NCBI GenBank assembly: GCA_002345745.1
Contig: DDWQ01000005.1
Span: 1-64,000 of the forward strand
DNA length: 64,000 nucleotides
DNA from: Candidatus Moranbacteria bacterium UBA2282
GTDB lineage: Bacteria > Patescibacteriota > Minisyncoccia > Moranbacterales > UBA2206
Direction: 5' to 3'
Shown here: in pieces, positions 34,159-43,360 of the stretch
How positions within the stretch are numbered: position 1 is the stretch's first letter
How the letters are laid out: every line of letters starts with the position of its first letter
The notes under the pieces: model-generated
Told to the model about the DNA's origin: nothing
Database searches by the model: none
The model's input: only the letters and a program-made list of their open reading frames with translations
Position numbers and translations under genes: made by a program

Positions 34159-34368
34159 ATGTCAACACAGAAACAAAGACACACTAAAGGACGACGAGAT
34201 CGCGCTAGAGCTGAATTGAAAATGACTTCAACAACGCTAGTTACTTGCACAAAATGCGGAGCGAAAATTAAAGCACATATTGCTTGTTCAAAATGCGGAT
34301 TCTACAAAGGGAAGGAAGTTGTAGACACAATGAAAAAGATCACTAAAAAAGCAACAGCCAAGAAATAG
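34159..34368 (+). CDS. rpmF: 50S ribosomal protein L32
   Basis: A 69-aa protein. KQRHTKGRRDRARA is the L32 N-terminal basic motif, followed by a four-Cys zinc ribbon (CTKCG ... CSKCG) and a Lys-rich tail. The start at 34159 gives the standard N-terminus; the upstream ATG at 34123 would add 12 atypical residues. Confidence 0.95.
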   Translation: MSTQKQRHTKGRRDRARAELKMTSTTLVTCTKCGAKIKAHIACSKCGFYKGKEVVDTMKKITKKATAKK

Positions 34369-34464
34369 ATACAAATTAGGACACGAATTAAATCCGTATT
34401 ACCCACAAATTTAAACAAAAAATTTGGATAGTAATTCGGATATAATTAGAATAATAATTAGGAT

Positions 34465-34971
34465 ATGGCGAATAGGCATTTAGCTCGTTCAATCGCGATG
34501 CAATCTCTCTATGAGTGGGATTTTAAAGGTAAGAAAACTGAGAATTTAGACGAGATTATTAAAAAAAATATTCAAGAATTTGCTCCTGGAATTGAGGACG
34601 ATTCTTTTGTATACCATTTGGTGAAAAATACCATTAAGAATCAAGATAAAATCGATCCTTTAATTGAAAAATGTGCGCCAGAATGGCCTTTGGAACAAGT
34701 GACAGTGGTTGACCGAAATATATTGCGTTTGGGAATTTATGAATTACTCTTCGGTAACTATGACGATGTTCCACCAAAAGTAGCTATTAACGAAGCTATC
34801 GAACTTGCAAAATCTTTTGGGGGCGAATCTTCAGGAAGATTTGTAAATGGTGTGCTGGGCACGATTTATCGTGAACTAGGTGAGCCGATGAAGAATGACA
34901 AATCTAAAAATGATAAAAAGATTGCTGAGGTTAAAAGTGACGGAGAAGATGTGACGGTTGAAGCATTGTAA
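34465..34971 (+). CDS. nusB: Transcription antitermination factor NusB
   Basis: A 168-aa all-helical protein of the rRNA antitermination complex. [17 protein letters not shown] at the N-terminus and [42 protein letters not shown] in the second half are diagnostic. A charged tail beyond residue 140 is an extension. The leader is rich in AATTCGGAT/AATCCGTAT words (34376-34460). Confidence 0.95.
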   Translation: MANRHLARSIAMQSLYEWDFKGKKTENLDEIIKKNIQEFAPGIEDDSFVYHLVKNTIKNQDKIDPLIEKCAPEWPLEQVTVVDRNILRLGIYELLFGNYDDVPPKVAINEAIELAKSFGGESSGRFVNGVLGTIYRELGEPMKNDKSKNDKKIAEVKSDGEDVTVEAL

Positions 34972-34974
34972 ATT

Positions 34975-35096
34975 TTAAATAACCAATAACCAAGAAACAA
35001 TCACCAAACAAATTTCAAGTTCCAATAATCAAAGTTTGAATATTTGATTATTGAATATTATTTGATTATTGTATCTTGTTTCTTGTATCTTGTGAG
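34975..35096. repeat. Degenerate repeat cluster before rnc
   Basis: A stretch of CAAGAAAC/CAATAATCAA words facing TTGATTATT words (inverted), ending in TTGTATCTTGTTTCTTGTATC, the same family as the arrays inside miaA. The rnc ATG follows immediately, so no conventional Shine-Dalgarno is available. Confidence 0.65.
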
Positions 35097-35786
35097 ATGA
35101 TAGAAAAATTAGCCGAAAAATTAGGCATAAAATTTAATAATCTTGATCTTCTGCAACAAGCTTTGACACATCGCTCATATTTGAATGAGCATAGAAGTTA
35201 CAAGCTGGATCACAACGAGCGATTGGAGTTTCTCGGAGACGCTGTTTTGGAATTGGTAGTAACTGAATTTTTATATGCTAACTATACTAACCCAGAAGGT
35301 GATTTGACTAACTGGCGAGCCGCTTTGGTTAATGGAGAAATGTTGGCAAAAATTTCCACTAAATTGGGAGTAGAAGAATTTTTATTAATGAGCAAAGGCG
35401 AATCTAAGGACACTGGCAAAGCACGTCAATATTTGCTGGCTAATGCTTTTGAATCGATTACGGGTGCGATTTATTTAGACCAAAAGGAAAATGGCTTCAA
35501 TGTCGCTAAGAAATTTATTTTAAAAAATGTTGTTTCGCAATTACCTGAGATTATAGAAAGCAAGTCATATATGGATCCCAAGAGTCTTTTTCAAGAAAAA
35601 GCGCAAGAAAAATCCGGCATCACGCCGTCATACAAGGTAATGGAAGAAACTGGACCAGATCATGCTCGCGAGTTTGTCGTCGGCGTCTATCTGGAACACG
35701 AATTGATTGCTAGTGGCAAAGGTTTGTCCAAGCAAGAGGCTCAAAGAAACGCCGCCGCCGCTGGATTGGAAGTCAAAAAATGGTAG
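35097..35786 (+). CDS. rnc: Ribonuclease III
   Basis: A 229-aa double-strand-specific RNase. The catalytic signature is HNERLEFLGDAVLELVV (about 42-58). The second acidic motif AFESITGAIYLD and a C-terminal dsRNA-binding domain (DPKSLFQEKAQEK, GKGLSKQEAQRNAAAAGL) are complete. It processes rRNA precursors and regulates mRNAs. It is followed by smc, the common rnc-smc order. Confidence 0.96.
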   Translation: MIEKLAEKLGIKFNNLDLLQQALTHRSYLNEHRSYKLDHNERLEFLGDAVLELVVTEFLYANYTNPEGDLTNWRAALVNGEMLAKISTKLGVEEFLLMSKGESKDTGKARQYLLANAFESITGAIYLDQKENGFNVAKKFILKNVVSQLPEIIESKSYMDPKSLFQEKAQEKSGITPSYKVMEETGPDHAREFVVGVYLEHELIASGKGLSKQEAQRNAAAAGLEVKKW

Positions 35787-35845
35787 AGGTAAAATTTACA
35801 TATTTGTAGATTTGCATAAAATTCGCATCATTTGTATTGTACATT

Positions 35846-38203
35846 ATGTATTTAAAAAAATTAGAAATTTCAGGTTTTAAATCTTTTGCCAACCGTACAA
35901 CGTTGGATTTTTCGGTATCGCACGAAGGTGTACGGGGCATTACGGCTGTCGTTGGTCCGAATGGTTCTGGTAAATCAAACATTGCCGATTCTTTGCGCTG
36001 GGTGTTGGGCGAACAATCAATGAAAAATCTGCGTGGAAAGAAATCGGAAGATATTATTTTTGCTGGATCGGGAAAGAAGGCACGACTGGGCAGTGCGCAG
36101 GTTACATTGTATTTGGATAATGGTGATAAAAAAATCCCTTTGGAATTTGATGAAGTTTCTATTACGCGCAAAATTAATCGTAGTGGCGAAAGTGAATATC
36201 TAATAAACAATTCGCGAGTGAGATTGCAAGATATCGTGGATATTTTGGCTAAAGCAGGCATCGGTAAAGAAAGTTACGCCATCGTTAATCAGGGGATGGC
36301 AGATTCAGTTTTAAATGCGACACCACTTGATCGACGTTCAATTATTGAAGAAGCTGCTGGCGTGAAACAATATCAAATCAAAAAAGATAGGTCTTTGCGT
36401 AAGCTTGAATCAACGCGGGACAATTTGGATAAAGCTCGAAGCTTGGCGGAAGAAATCAAGCCTCATCTAAAAAATTTGAAGAGACAATCTGAAAAGGCGG
36501 CACAAAGTGCTGATGTTATTGGAAAGTTGCGAGAAAAACAGACTCAGTTATATACCTATTTATGGAACAATTTTCAGCAAGAAAAAAATAAATTTAATGA
36601 AGCCAAGGAAGCAATGGGTCGGACGATGATGAATATGCAACGAGATGCGGATAGATTAGCAGACGAGCTCAATAAAGAAGCTAAAGTTGAAACAACCAAT
36701 ACACAATTAGCAGAGCTAGAAAAACAATTCCAAGTGAAACGCAATCTATTTAATCAATTAGATCGCGATTTAATTGTTACGAGTGGTCGCATTGAGATTG
36801 AAGGTGAGAAGCAGAAAAATATTGAAATGATTGAAGAAATCAAGGTGCAGAGCATCCCAGTGGACTTGCATTATGTCCGAAAGGGACTCGAAGAAATTCG
36901 TGCTGATCAAGAAAAATTGATTGCACAAATGGAAAGTGCGGAAAGTATGGATGATATGCAAGATATTAAAGAATTTGCGCGCTCCATTCAACAGCGTTTG
37001 TTCGAGTTGAAAAATGATATTGAAAATGGCAAAAAACCCACCGTCGCTAAAGCTATGGCGGACGAAGGAAAAATGAGTGAAGTTGTGGCGACGCCTAAGC
37101 TCCTGCCAGAAGTTGACTCAACTGCAATTTTGGAACTCAAAGAAAAAACTATCAAAATCCGAGCAGAACTTCAAAAGACTGAAATTGAAATTAAAGAATT
37201 GGAACAAAAAATTGCAGATGAGATCCAAATGGACAGGCAAAAAAGACAGAAATTTTTCGAAGTGGAAAGAAGTTTCCGTGCAAAACAGGACGAATTAAGC
37301 AAGCTCAAAGATCAATTTAATGAATCTAAGATTGCACTAGCACGCGTTGAAGTGCATGAGGAAGATTTGCGAGCGGAAGTTTTGAAAGAGCTTAATCTCA
37401 GTGTGGAAAGTTTGGCTAGTGAAATTTCACAACTAGATCGTGGTCAGTTTGAGAGAGATATTGCTCGATTGAAAATGCAGATGGAACAAATTGGGGGAAT
37501 CGATCCTCTTGTGATGGAGGAATATGAAGAAACAAACAAACGTTTTGAATTTCTAACCAACGAATCTGATGATCTGGAAAATGCTATTGTCTCATTGCGA
37601 GAAGTCATCAAAGAAATGGATCATAAAATTAGCGGTGAATTTTCTAAGACATTTGAAGAAATCAATAAAGAATTTACGAAATATTTCAGAATTATTTTTG
37701 GTGGTGGAAATGCAATTTTGAAAAAAGTTGAAGTTAGAAAGAGATTATATAAATCCAAAGATCAACTTGAGGGTATTACTGATGAATCAACAGAAGATGA
37801 TGAGGATATAGCATCTAGTAGTGAAAATGAAAAAACTGAAATTGGCATTGATATTGCTGCTTCACCTCCAGGGAAAAAAATTAGCAATCTTTCAATGCTT
37901 TCTGGTGGAGAAAGATCATTGACTTCACTGGCACTATTGTTTGCTATTATTGCACATAATCCGCCGCCATTTGCTGTCTTGGATGAAGTTGAAGCCGCGC
38001 TGGACGAAGCTAATTCTCGACGCTTCGGTCGGATCATTCAAGAACTTTCCGGTCAAACGCAATTTGTTATCATCACCCATAATCGCGAAACAATGCGTCA
38101 AGCTGCGGTGCTATATGGCGTAACAATGGGGGACGAAGGAATTTCCAAGCTCTTGTCAGTTCGTTTGGACCAAGTTGGCAAAGACGGCAAGATTTTGCAA
38201 TAA
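35846..38203 (+). CDS. smc: Chromosome segregation ATPase SMC, unusually short and apparently hinge-less
   Basis: A 785-aa protein. The N-terminal head has LEISGFKSFANRT and Walker A GPNGSGKSN. The signature Q-loop region (IVNQGMADSVLNATPLDRRSIIEEAAGV) is intact. The C-terminal head has the LSMLSGGERSLTSLALLFAI signature and Walker B FAVLDEVEAALDEAN with the D-loop. Canonical SMC is about 1150-1200 aa with two 300-residue coiled coils around a Gly-rich hinge. Here the coiled-coil region spans only about residues 170-640, and I see no hinge-like globular sequence. It may dimerise differently or be a shortened lineage form. Acidic inserts (TDESTEDDEDIASSSENE) lie before the C-terminal head. Confidence 0.93.
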   Translation: MYLKKLEISGFKSFANRTTLDFSVSHEGVRGITAVVGPNGSGKSNIADSLRWVLGEQSMKNLRGKKSEDIIFAGSGKKARLGSAQVTLYLDNGDKKIPLEFDEVSITRKINRSGESEYLINNSRVRLQDIVDILAKAGIGKESYAIVNQGMADSVLNATPLDRRSIIEEAAGVKQYQIKKDRSLRKLESTRDNLDKARSLAEEIKPHLKNLKRQSEKAAQSADVIGKLREKQTQLYTYLWNNFQQEKNKFNEAKEAMGRTMMNMQRDADRLADELNKEAKVETTNTQLAELEKQFQVKRNLFNQLDRDLIVTSGRIEIEGEKQKNIEMIEEIKVQSIPVDLHYVRKGLEEIRADQEKLIAQMESAESMDDMQDIKEFARSIQQRLFELKNDIENGKKPTVAKAMADEGKMSEVVATPKLLPEVDSTAILELKEKTIKIRAELQKTEIEIKELEQKIADEIQMDRQKRQKFFEVERSFRAKQDELSKLKDQFNESKIALARVEVHEEDLRAEVLKELNLSVESLASEISQLDRGQFERDIARLKMQMEQIGGIDPLVMEEYEETNKRFEFLTNESDDLENAIVSLREVIKEMDHKISGEFSKTFEEINKEFTKYFRIIFGGGNAILKKVEVRKRLYKSKDQLEGITDESTEDDEDIASSSENEKTEIGIDIAASPPGKKISNLSMLSGGERSLTSLALLFAIIAHNPPPFAVLDEVEAALDEANSRRFGRIIQELSGQTQFVIITHNRETMRQAAVLYGVTMGDEGISKLLSVRLDQVGKDGKILQ

Positions 38204-38436
38204 ACGATTAGTTTTTAAAATCATCATCATCTGACCGTGGGTAATTCCGTGGTTTTTTGCTTTACGGAGGTGAATTTTAGGAGTAAAATAAAGTTATGCA
38301 CAGGGTCTTGACTTGAAAAATAAGCATAATAGTGTTATTATATCAGTATAGATAATCATCTTTTTTAGAATACAAATAATGGCAATGAGGAAATTCAGTT
38401 ATTAAACACAAAAACAACCTAGCAAACTAATCATAT

Positions 38437-38903
38437 ATGAAAAAAACAATCCAAAACCAAATAATTATTTACGAAGGAGACAACGGTGAATCTCGTATAG
38501 AAGTAAAATTTGAAGGTGAAACAGTTTGGCTTTCGCAATCACAATTGGTTGAACTTTTTGGATCAAGTAAGGCTAATATAAGCGAGCATATTAAAAATAT
38601 CTATACAGAAAAAGAATTGGCACTGGAAGCAACTGTTCGGAATTTCCGAACAGTTAAAAAAGAGGGTAATAGAAAGGTTTCTAGGGATGTTGAGCATTAT
38701 AATCTTGATATGATTATTTCACTATTTCAAAATCAACCGGAAGAAAAATTTTGGATGATGCTGGCAAGGTAAGTCATGAGAAAGCTACGGAAAAAGCTAG
38801 TTTGGAGTATCGCAAGTACAAAGCAAGGAATTTGAGCGAGGTTGAGAAATCTTATTTGGAAACTATAAAAGGTATAGAAAAAAAGATTGTCAAAAAATCA
38901 TAG
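38437..38903 (+). pseudogene. Broken RhuM-family gene
   Basis: The intact 111-codon frame (38437-38772) matches the RhuM N-terminus: QIIIYEGDNGESRIEVKFEGETVWLSQ, SKANISEHIKNIY, VRNFRTVKKEGNRKVSRD, HYNLDMIISL. It then passes into an unrelated end. In another frame from about 38762 to 38903 a RhuM-like C-terminus continues (DAGKVSHEKATEKASLEYRKY ... KKIVKKS). A large internal part is therefore deleted and the frame is shifted. RhuM genes are mobile and often linked to Fic, R-M or defence loci, consistent with a recombination-prone site here. Confidence 0.75.
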
Positions 38904-39027
38904 TCCAGCTTTGAAAATTCCGCACTAGTATTTGAGTAATTGGGGTGTGGATGATATTATAAGGGTAGCAATAATTCATGAATTTATTCAGTAATAAATT
39001 CAGTAATTAATTTATTAAAACAAAAAA

Positions 39028-42000
39028 ATGCACAAAACAATCAAAAACATAGGTGTCATAATTTTCATTGCTATCTTCGCCATTAGTCCCTTGCAAATTA
39101 ATTTGCAAGCTCTTTCCAAAAATGTTGTAGTGGGTGAGACTTTGCAATTAGAAGAATTATATATCAGCGAAAACACAACTTGGAACAATGATACTAATCT
39201 ATCAAATTATGGAAACATCTATGTAGATTGGGGTGTGACTTTGACCATTGAAAAAGGAACGCAATTAGCATTTCGTCATTTGCAGATCGATGGCAACGTT
39301 GTTGCCAAAGGCACTAAAGAAGAAAAAATAAAATTAACCGGAATTCCACTAACTTTTGAAGATGATGGATCATATGACCCGCGTTGTTTTATGTCGCCAA
39401 CGGCTACGATTGAATTTAGCGCTCCTGGGGATTATATTGAAGATCCAGAATCTATTTTTGAATTTGTAGAATTTTCCCAAATGGGTGGAGAATATTCATA
39501 TGATACAGACGATTGTCCAAGTCTAGGAATGAATAACAGCATCAAAGATATGTTTTTTCCAACAGCCTATGCATCTCCTGTGAATCCAGTTGCTCCAGCT
39601 ATGACCATCTATTCAGGCCGAGTGAAAATGAGCAACTGTGATTTCAAAAACAATGCCTATGCGGATATAAAAGTTGAGATGGAATATGGTGAATGGAATT
39701 CACAAAGTTATCTGCATATCGAAAACTCCAACTTCCAAAACAACTCTCAAGATACAGCTGTCATAGCTAAAGTTACAAAACCAGATGTATATAGCTCACT
39801 TTTTGAAAACTGTTTTAATGAATGCAAACTCAATTATCCAGATGACTATATGATTTATGGTCCGATTTGTAATAACTATTGCACAAATGTCGCAGGCAGT
39901 GACCCGAGTTTTCATGACAAATCCAAAGTTCTTTTGAAAAACAATTGGTATGGCGATCCAGCTGGTCCAGAAATTGAATCCGCGCCAAATGTGGGTGGAG
40001 AAAAACTAATTGGTGACTATACTTCAGAAAGTTGGAGCGCCACAGAAATTGAAAATTCTGTAGTGCCGGTGACGACTGGTGGAGCATCTAATGTTCTTTT
40101 CTTGCCAGGGTTGGAGGCGAGTCGGTTGTATAAGGATGGAATAACTGAAAATCAACTTTGGGAACCTAATCGCAATGATGATGTAGAAAAATTATTTTTG
40201 GATGCCAATGGGAAAAGTCTAAATCAAAATGTGTATACAAAGGATGTTCTTGATGAGGTAAATGTATCGCTATTAGGACAAAAAAATATCTATAAATCAT
40301 TTGAAGCTGATTTGAAAAAGTGGAAAAATGATGACAAAATTATTAACGATTATTCAGCTATTCCGTATGATTGGCGATTGTCCCTAGAAGATATTCTAGA
40401 GGGAGGCACAATTTCAGATGGAGATCATATCTCATATACTGGAAAATCAATCGCGCCATATATTATTCGCGAGTTAAGAAGATTGGCGGAAACTTCCAAA
40501 TCTGGCAAAGTGACTATTGTGGCACATTCCAATGGTGGGTTAGTGGCAAAAGCTTTGACTAACAAATTGGGAGCAGAGGCTGAAAGTCTGATTGACAAGA
40601 TTGTTATGGTGGCCGTGCCACAAGTTGGAACACCGCAAGCAATCGGTGGACTTTTACATGGCTATGACCAAGGCTTGCCAGCAGATTGGCTACCTTTGCT
40701 TTTGTCTCCTAAAACTGCTCGAACATTGGCAAATAATATGCCGAGTGCGTATAATCTGCTCCCATCAAATGCATATTTCAATGGCAATGGCAGTGAAACA
40801 AGCACACCAGTTATTTCTTTTGAAAATGGAACACTCACACAGTCATTCATCAATAAATATGGCAATGAAATTAACACCCCAACCAAATTACATAATTTTC
40901 TCTTGGACTCGGAGGGAAAAGTTTCAGTCGATTCAGATAATGTTGTCAGTCCAAGCACAATTAATGCAAAATTGTTAGGCTATGCCAAAGATGTGCATCA
41001 ATTACTTGATGACAATTGGTCAGTGCCATCATCAATTTCTGTCTATCAAATTGCTGGCTTTGGGGAGGAGACACTGGGAAAAATACGATATTGGACAGGC
41101 ATAGAATGTGTGAAAACATTTCACAGTTGGTGTTTGGAGTATCAGCCAAAATTACAATATTCACCCGAAGTAGTCATTGATGGTGATGGCACTGTGGTGG
41201 CACCGAGTGCGTTGGCGATGAGCACAGATGCAGAAAATGTGAAGAGGTATTGGGTGGATTTGGATGATTACAACGATGTCTTTACAATGAAAAGAGAACA
41301 CGCAGATATTTTAGAAGTTCCATGGTTGCGAAATTTTATTAAGGATAACATCTTAACTCAGTCATCAACATCTTTTCCTCAATTTATTTCCGATTCAAAA
41401 CCATCTAATAAATCCGAAAAACGTTTGCATTACATTTTGCATTCGCCATTAGCACTTTCCGCGCAGGACACATCTGGCAATGAAATTAGTGCTTCAGTTT
41501 CGACGATTCCTGGAGCGAATTACAAACGCTTTGGCGAAGTGCAATTCATCTCTTTGCCAGCTTCTGTGACACACACAGTGATGCTCACTGGACTGGCAGA
41601 AGGCTCATTCACATTGGAAATGCAGGAAGTGGAGAATGACGCCGTGGTGGCAGAAACAACATTTGCCGGTATTCCATCTTCAGACAAAACCAAAGTCACA
41701 ATGGAGGTGACTGATGGCACAATTGAGAATGCTTTGCCACTAGCTGTGGATTATGATGGAAACGGTGTAATTGAATTTTCACTAGAACCAAAAGTTGGTG
41801 AAACAATCACACCACCCGCTTTGGATCAAACTCCGCCAGAAGCCAGAATGTTTTTTGACACCAAAACAAATTTAATAGTAGTGGAAGGCGTGGATGAAAA
41901 TCCAACGACAGTGGTATATTCCACAGCACCAAAATTTAAAAAGAATCAGAAGCAAAAAGACAAAATAACCACAGCCACAATCACTGACCAAGTAGGAAAT

Positions 42001-42372
42001 GTCACTGTGCTAACATATATCGAAAAAGCTCCAAATTATGAACGAAGAATTGCCGTTGAAGTGAAGTCTGTGAGTTACAATGGCGTTGTGACCAATCTTT
42101 ATGATACAATAGCAAAGTACAATTGGACTCTGGGCAGAAAAGATGAGATATACAGAATGTTTGCGACTCATCTTCGCACATCTTCTAGCACGATTGAATC
42201 ACATTATCGACCAAAACAAAATATCACGATGATTATGACGAGACTGCAAGAGCTAGATGACAATCGTGATGATGACAATGATGCTGATAGGCGAGCAATC
42301 AAGCAAAAATTAGCAGGTTTAGTTATTCCTGCACTGGTAACTAAACAAGGTGTGGTTGAGATTAAATATTAA
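39028..42372 (+). CDS. Secreted LCAT-like alpha/beta-hydrolase, copy 2
   Basis: An 1114-aa paralogue of the 3789-7145 gene with the same architecture and the same triad motifs (AHSNGG with Ser501, GDGTVV, REHADIL). The signal peptide and the first 165 bases of the gene are identical at DNA level. Identity varies in blocks: most of the protein differs by scattered changes, while the segment around the catalytic His (copy 2 about 41245-41400) and a segment near 41870-42050 are strongly diverged. Such mosaicism suggests repeated gene conversion. The upstream neighbour is the broken RhuM gene; downstream are the companion membrane protein and a Type III R-M system. Confidence 0.85.
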   Translation: MHKTIKNIGVIIFIAIFAISPLQINLQALSKNVVVGETLQLEELYISENTTWNNDTNLSNYGNIYVDWGVTLTIEKGTQLAFRHLQIDGNVVAKGTKEEKIKLTGIPLTFEDDGSYDPRCFMSPTATIEFSAPGDYIEDPESIFEFVEFSQMGGEYSYDTDDCPSLGMNNSIKDMFFPTAYASPVNPVAPAMTIYSGRVKMSNCDFKNNAYADIKVEMEYGEWNSQSYLHIENSNFQNNSQDTAVIAKVTKPDVYSSLFENCFNECKLNYPDDYMIYGPICNNYCTNVAGSDPSFHDKSKVLLKNNWYGDPAGPEIESAPNVGGEKLIGDYTSESWSATEIENSVVPVTTGGASNVLFLPGLEASRLYKDGITENQLWEPNRNDDVEKLFLDANGKSLNQNVYTKDVLDEVNVSLLGQKNIYKSFEADLKKWKNDDKIINDYSAIPYDWRLSLEDILEGGTISDGDHISYTGKSIAPYIIRELRRLAETSKSGKVTIVAHSNGGLVAKALTNKLGAEAESLIDKIVMVAVPQVGTPQAIGGLLHGYDQGLPADWLPLLLSPKTARTLANNMPSAYNLLPSNAYFNGNGSETSTPVISFENGTLTQSFINKYGNEINTPTKLHNFLLDSEGKVSVDSDNVVSPSTINAKLLGYAKDVHQLLDDNWSVPSSISVYQIAGFGEETLGKIRYWTGIECVKTFHSWCLEYQPKLQYSPEVVIDGDGTVVAPSALAMSTDAENVKRYWVDLDDYNDVFTMKREHADILEVPWLRNFIKDNILTQSSTSFPQFISDSKPSNKSEKRLHYILHSPLALSAQDTSGNEISASVSTIPGANYKRFGEVQFISLPASVTHTVMLTGLAEGSFTLEMQEVENDAVVAETTFAGIPSSDKTKVTMEVTDGTIENALPLAVDYDGNGVIEFSLEPKVGETITPPALDQTPPEARMFFDTKTNLIVVEGVDENPTTVVYSTAPKFKKNQKQKDKITTATITDQVGNVTVLTYIEKAPNYERRIAVEVKSVSYNGVVTNLYDTIAKYNWTLGRKDEIYRMFATHLRTSSSTIESHYRPKQNITMIMTRLQELDDNRDDDNDADRRAIKQKLAGLVIPALVTKQGVVEIKY

Positions 42373-42390
42373 TTATTTTTTATTAAAAAT

Positions 42391-42801
42391 ATGAGCAAAA
42401 AAAGTATCTTAGTCGTTTCATCTGTGTACGTTGTTTGTTTCGTTGCGGGTTTCTTAGCTAGTTTATTGTGCGAATCTAGTAAATGCAGAATATATGATGA
42501 TAGTGTTTTAGGTTGGATATTACTTAATTTTATTTTTCTTATTCCAGTTTTCCTTTTCTCCCTCATCACCTACAAAATGCGTGACGAAGTTTTTCAGGCT
42601 TGGTGGAAATTTGCCCGCTGGTTTGTGCCGGTGATTATGCTGGTTACTCTTCTAATCAACTCTCAAAGCCGAGGTGGTGGAATGGGTATCAGTGGTGCTA
42701 TATCTAGTAGTTTCAACTTATTTATAATTGGCATTTTCTACGCAATTTTTGTCATAACCTCTTTGGTCAAAATAACGCTGGCGTATCGGCGGGTGAAATA
42801 A
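42391..42801 (+). CDS. Small multi-pass membrane protein, companion of lipase copy 2
   Basis: A 136-aa protein 18 bases after lipase copy 2. The N-terminal 50 residues differ from the copy-1 companion except for the first few (SKKSILVV). From base 42553 to the stop the DNA is identical to 7332-7580. Identity stops abruptly after the stop codon. No family is known to me. The repeated pairing supports a joint function with the lipase. Confidence 0.7.
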   Translation: MSKKSILVVSSVYVVCFVAGFLASLLCESSKCRIYDDSVLGWILLNFIFLIPVFLFSLITYKMRDEVFQAWWKFARWFVPVIMLVTLLINSQSRGGGMGISGAISSSFNLFIIGIFYAIFVITSLVKITLAYRRVK

Positions 42802-42832
42802 GTAAATAAAAAAATATGAAATAAGCCTGAAT

Positions 42833-43279
42833 ATGAGAAAAACAATAAAACAAGTTTTTGGGGAATATCTTGATGAACAAAAAAAGAAATTAGCGCCAAG
42901 GACATATGAGTATTATGACGAAACTGTTTATTATCTGGAGCAGTGCCTAAACGGCTACGGCTATAATACCTTGGGCAAAGAAGATGCTAAAAAATTTGAT
43001 GAAAATTTTAAGAAGGGGATTGAATTCTGTGATACATTTGAGCCACAAATTCTAAGCAGTTCAAACTTTTTTGAATTTCTTGGATATTATTATCCAAAGA
43101 AAATAGCTTGCGGGCACGATCGGGCTAAAAAAATTTGCGGTGCCACCACAGCATTGTATAAGTGGATGGTAAAAAACAAGTACATACTCCAAGAAGAGGA
43201 CGGTGATGAGATCGAGTTGAAAGAGAGTGTCGATTATCTAAGGGAATCATTTGATGAAGGAATGGAAAAGTATGGATGA
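42833..43279 (+). CDS. Hypothetical protein, 148 aa, integrase-SAM-like N-terminus
   Basis: Soluble acidic protein. The beginning, VFGEYLDEQKKKLAPRTYEYYDETVYYLEQCL, resembles the SAM-like core-binding domain of tyrosine recombinases, but no catalytic Arg-His-Tyr domain follows, so it is not an active integrase. The C-terminal region has a KICGATTALYKWMVKNKYI block. It lies between the lipase pair and the Type III R-M genes. The function is unknown. Confidence 0.55.
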   Translation: MRKTIKQVFGEYLDEQKKKLAPRTYEYYDETVYYLEQCLNGYGYNTLGKEDAKKFDENFKKGIEFCDTFEPQILSSSNFFEFLGYYYPKKIACGHDRAKKICGATTALYKWMVKNKYILQEEDGDEIELKESVDYLRESFDEGMEKYG

Positions 43280-43305
43280 GGAAAATTCTGGCGAAGAGCG
43301 GTAAA

Positions 43306-43334
43306 TTGAAAAAGATCAAGTAAGATGGTATCAT
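43306..43334 (+). promoter_or_regulatory. Candidate promoter of the Type III R-M operon
   Basis: TTGAAA (43306-43311), 17-base spacer, TATCAT (43329-43334), 27 bases before the likely mod start. Confidence 0.55.
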
Positions 43335-43360
43335 ATAGAAAGGTAATAAAGTTCTTATTT

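Noticed and set aside
42833..43279. Tyrosine recombinase marking an integrated element
   Set aside because: Only an N-terminal SAM-like resemblance is visible; no catalytic domain and no attachment-site repeats were seen.
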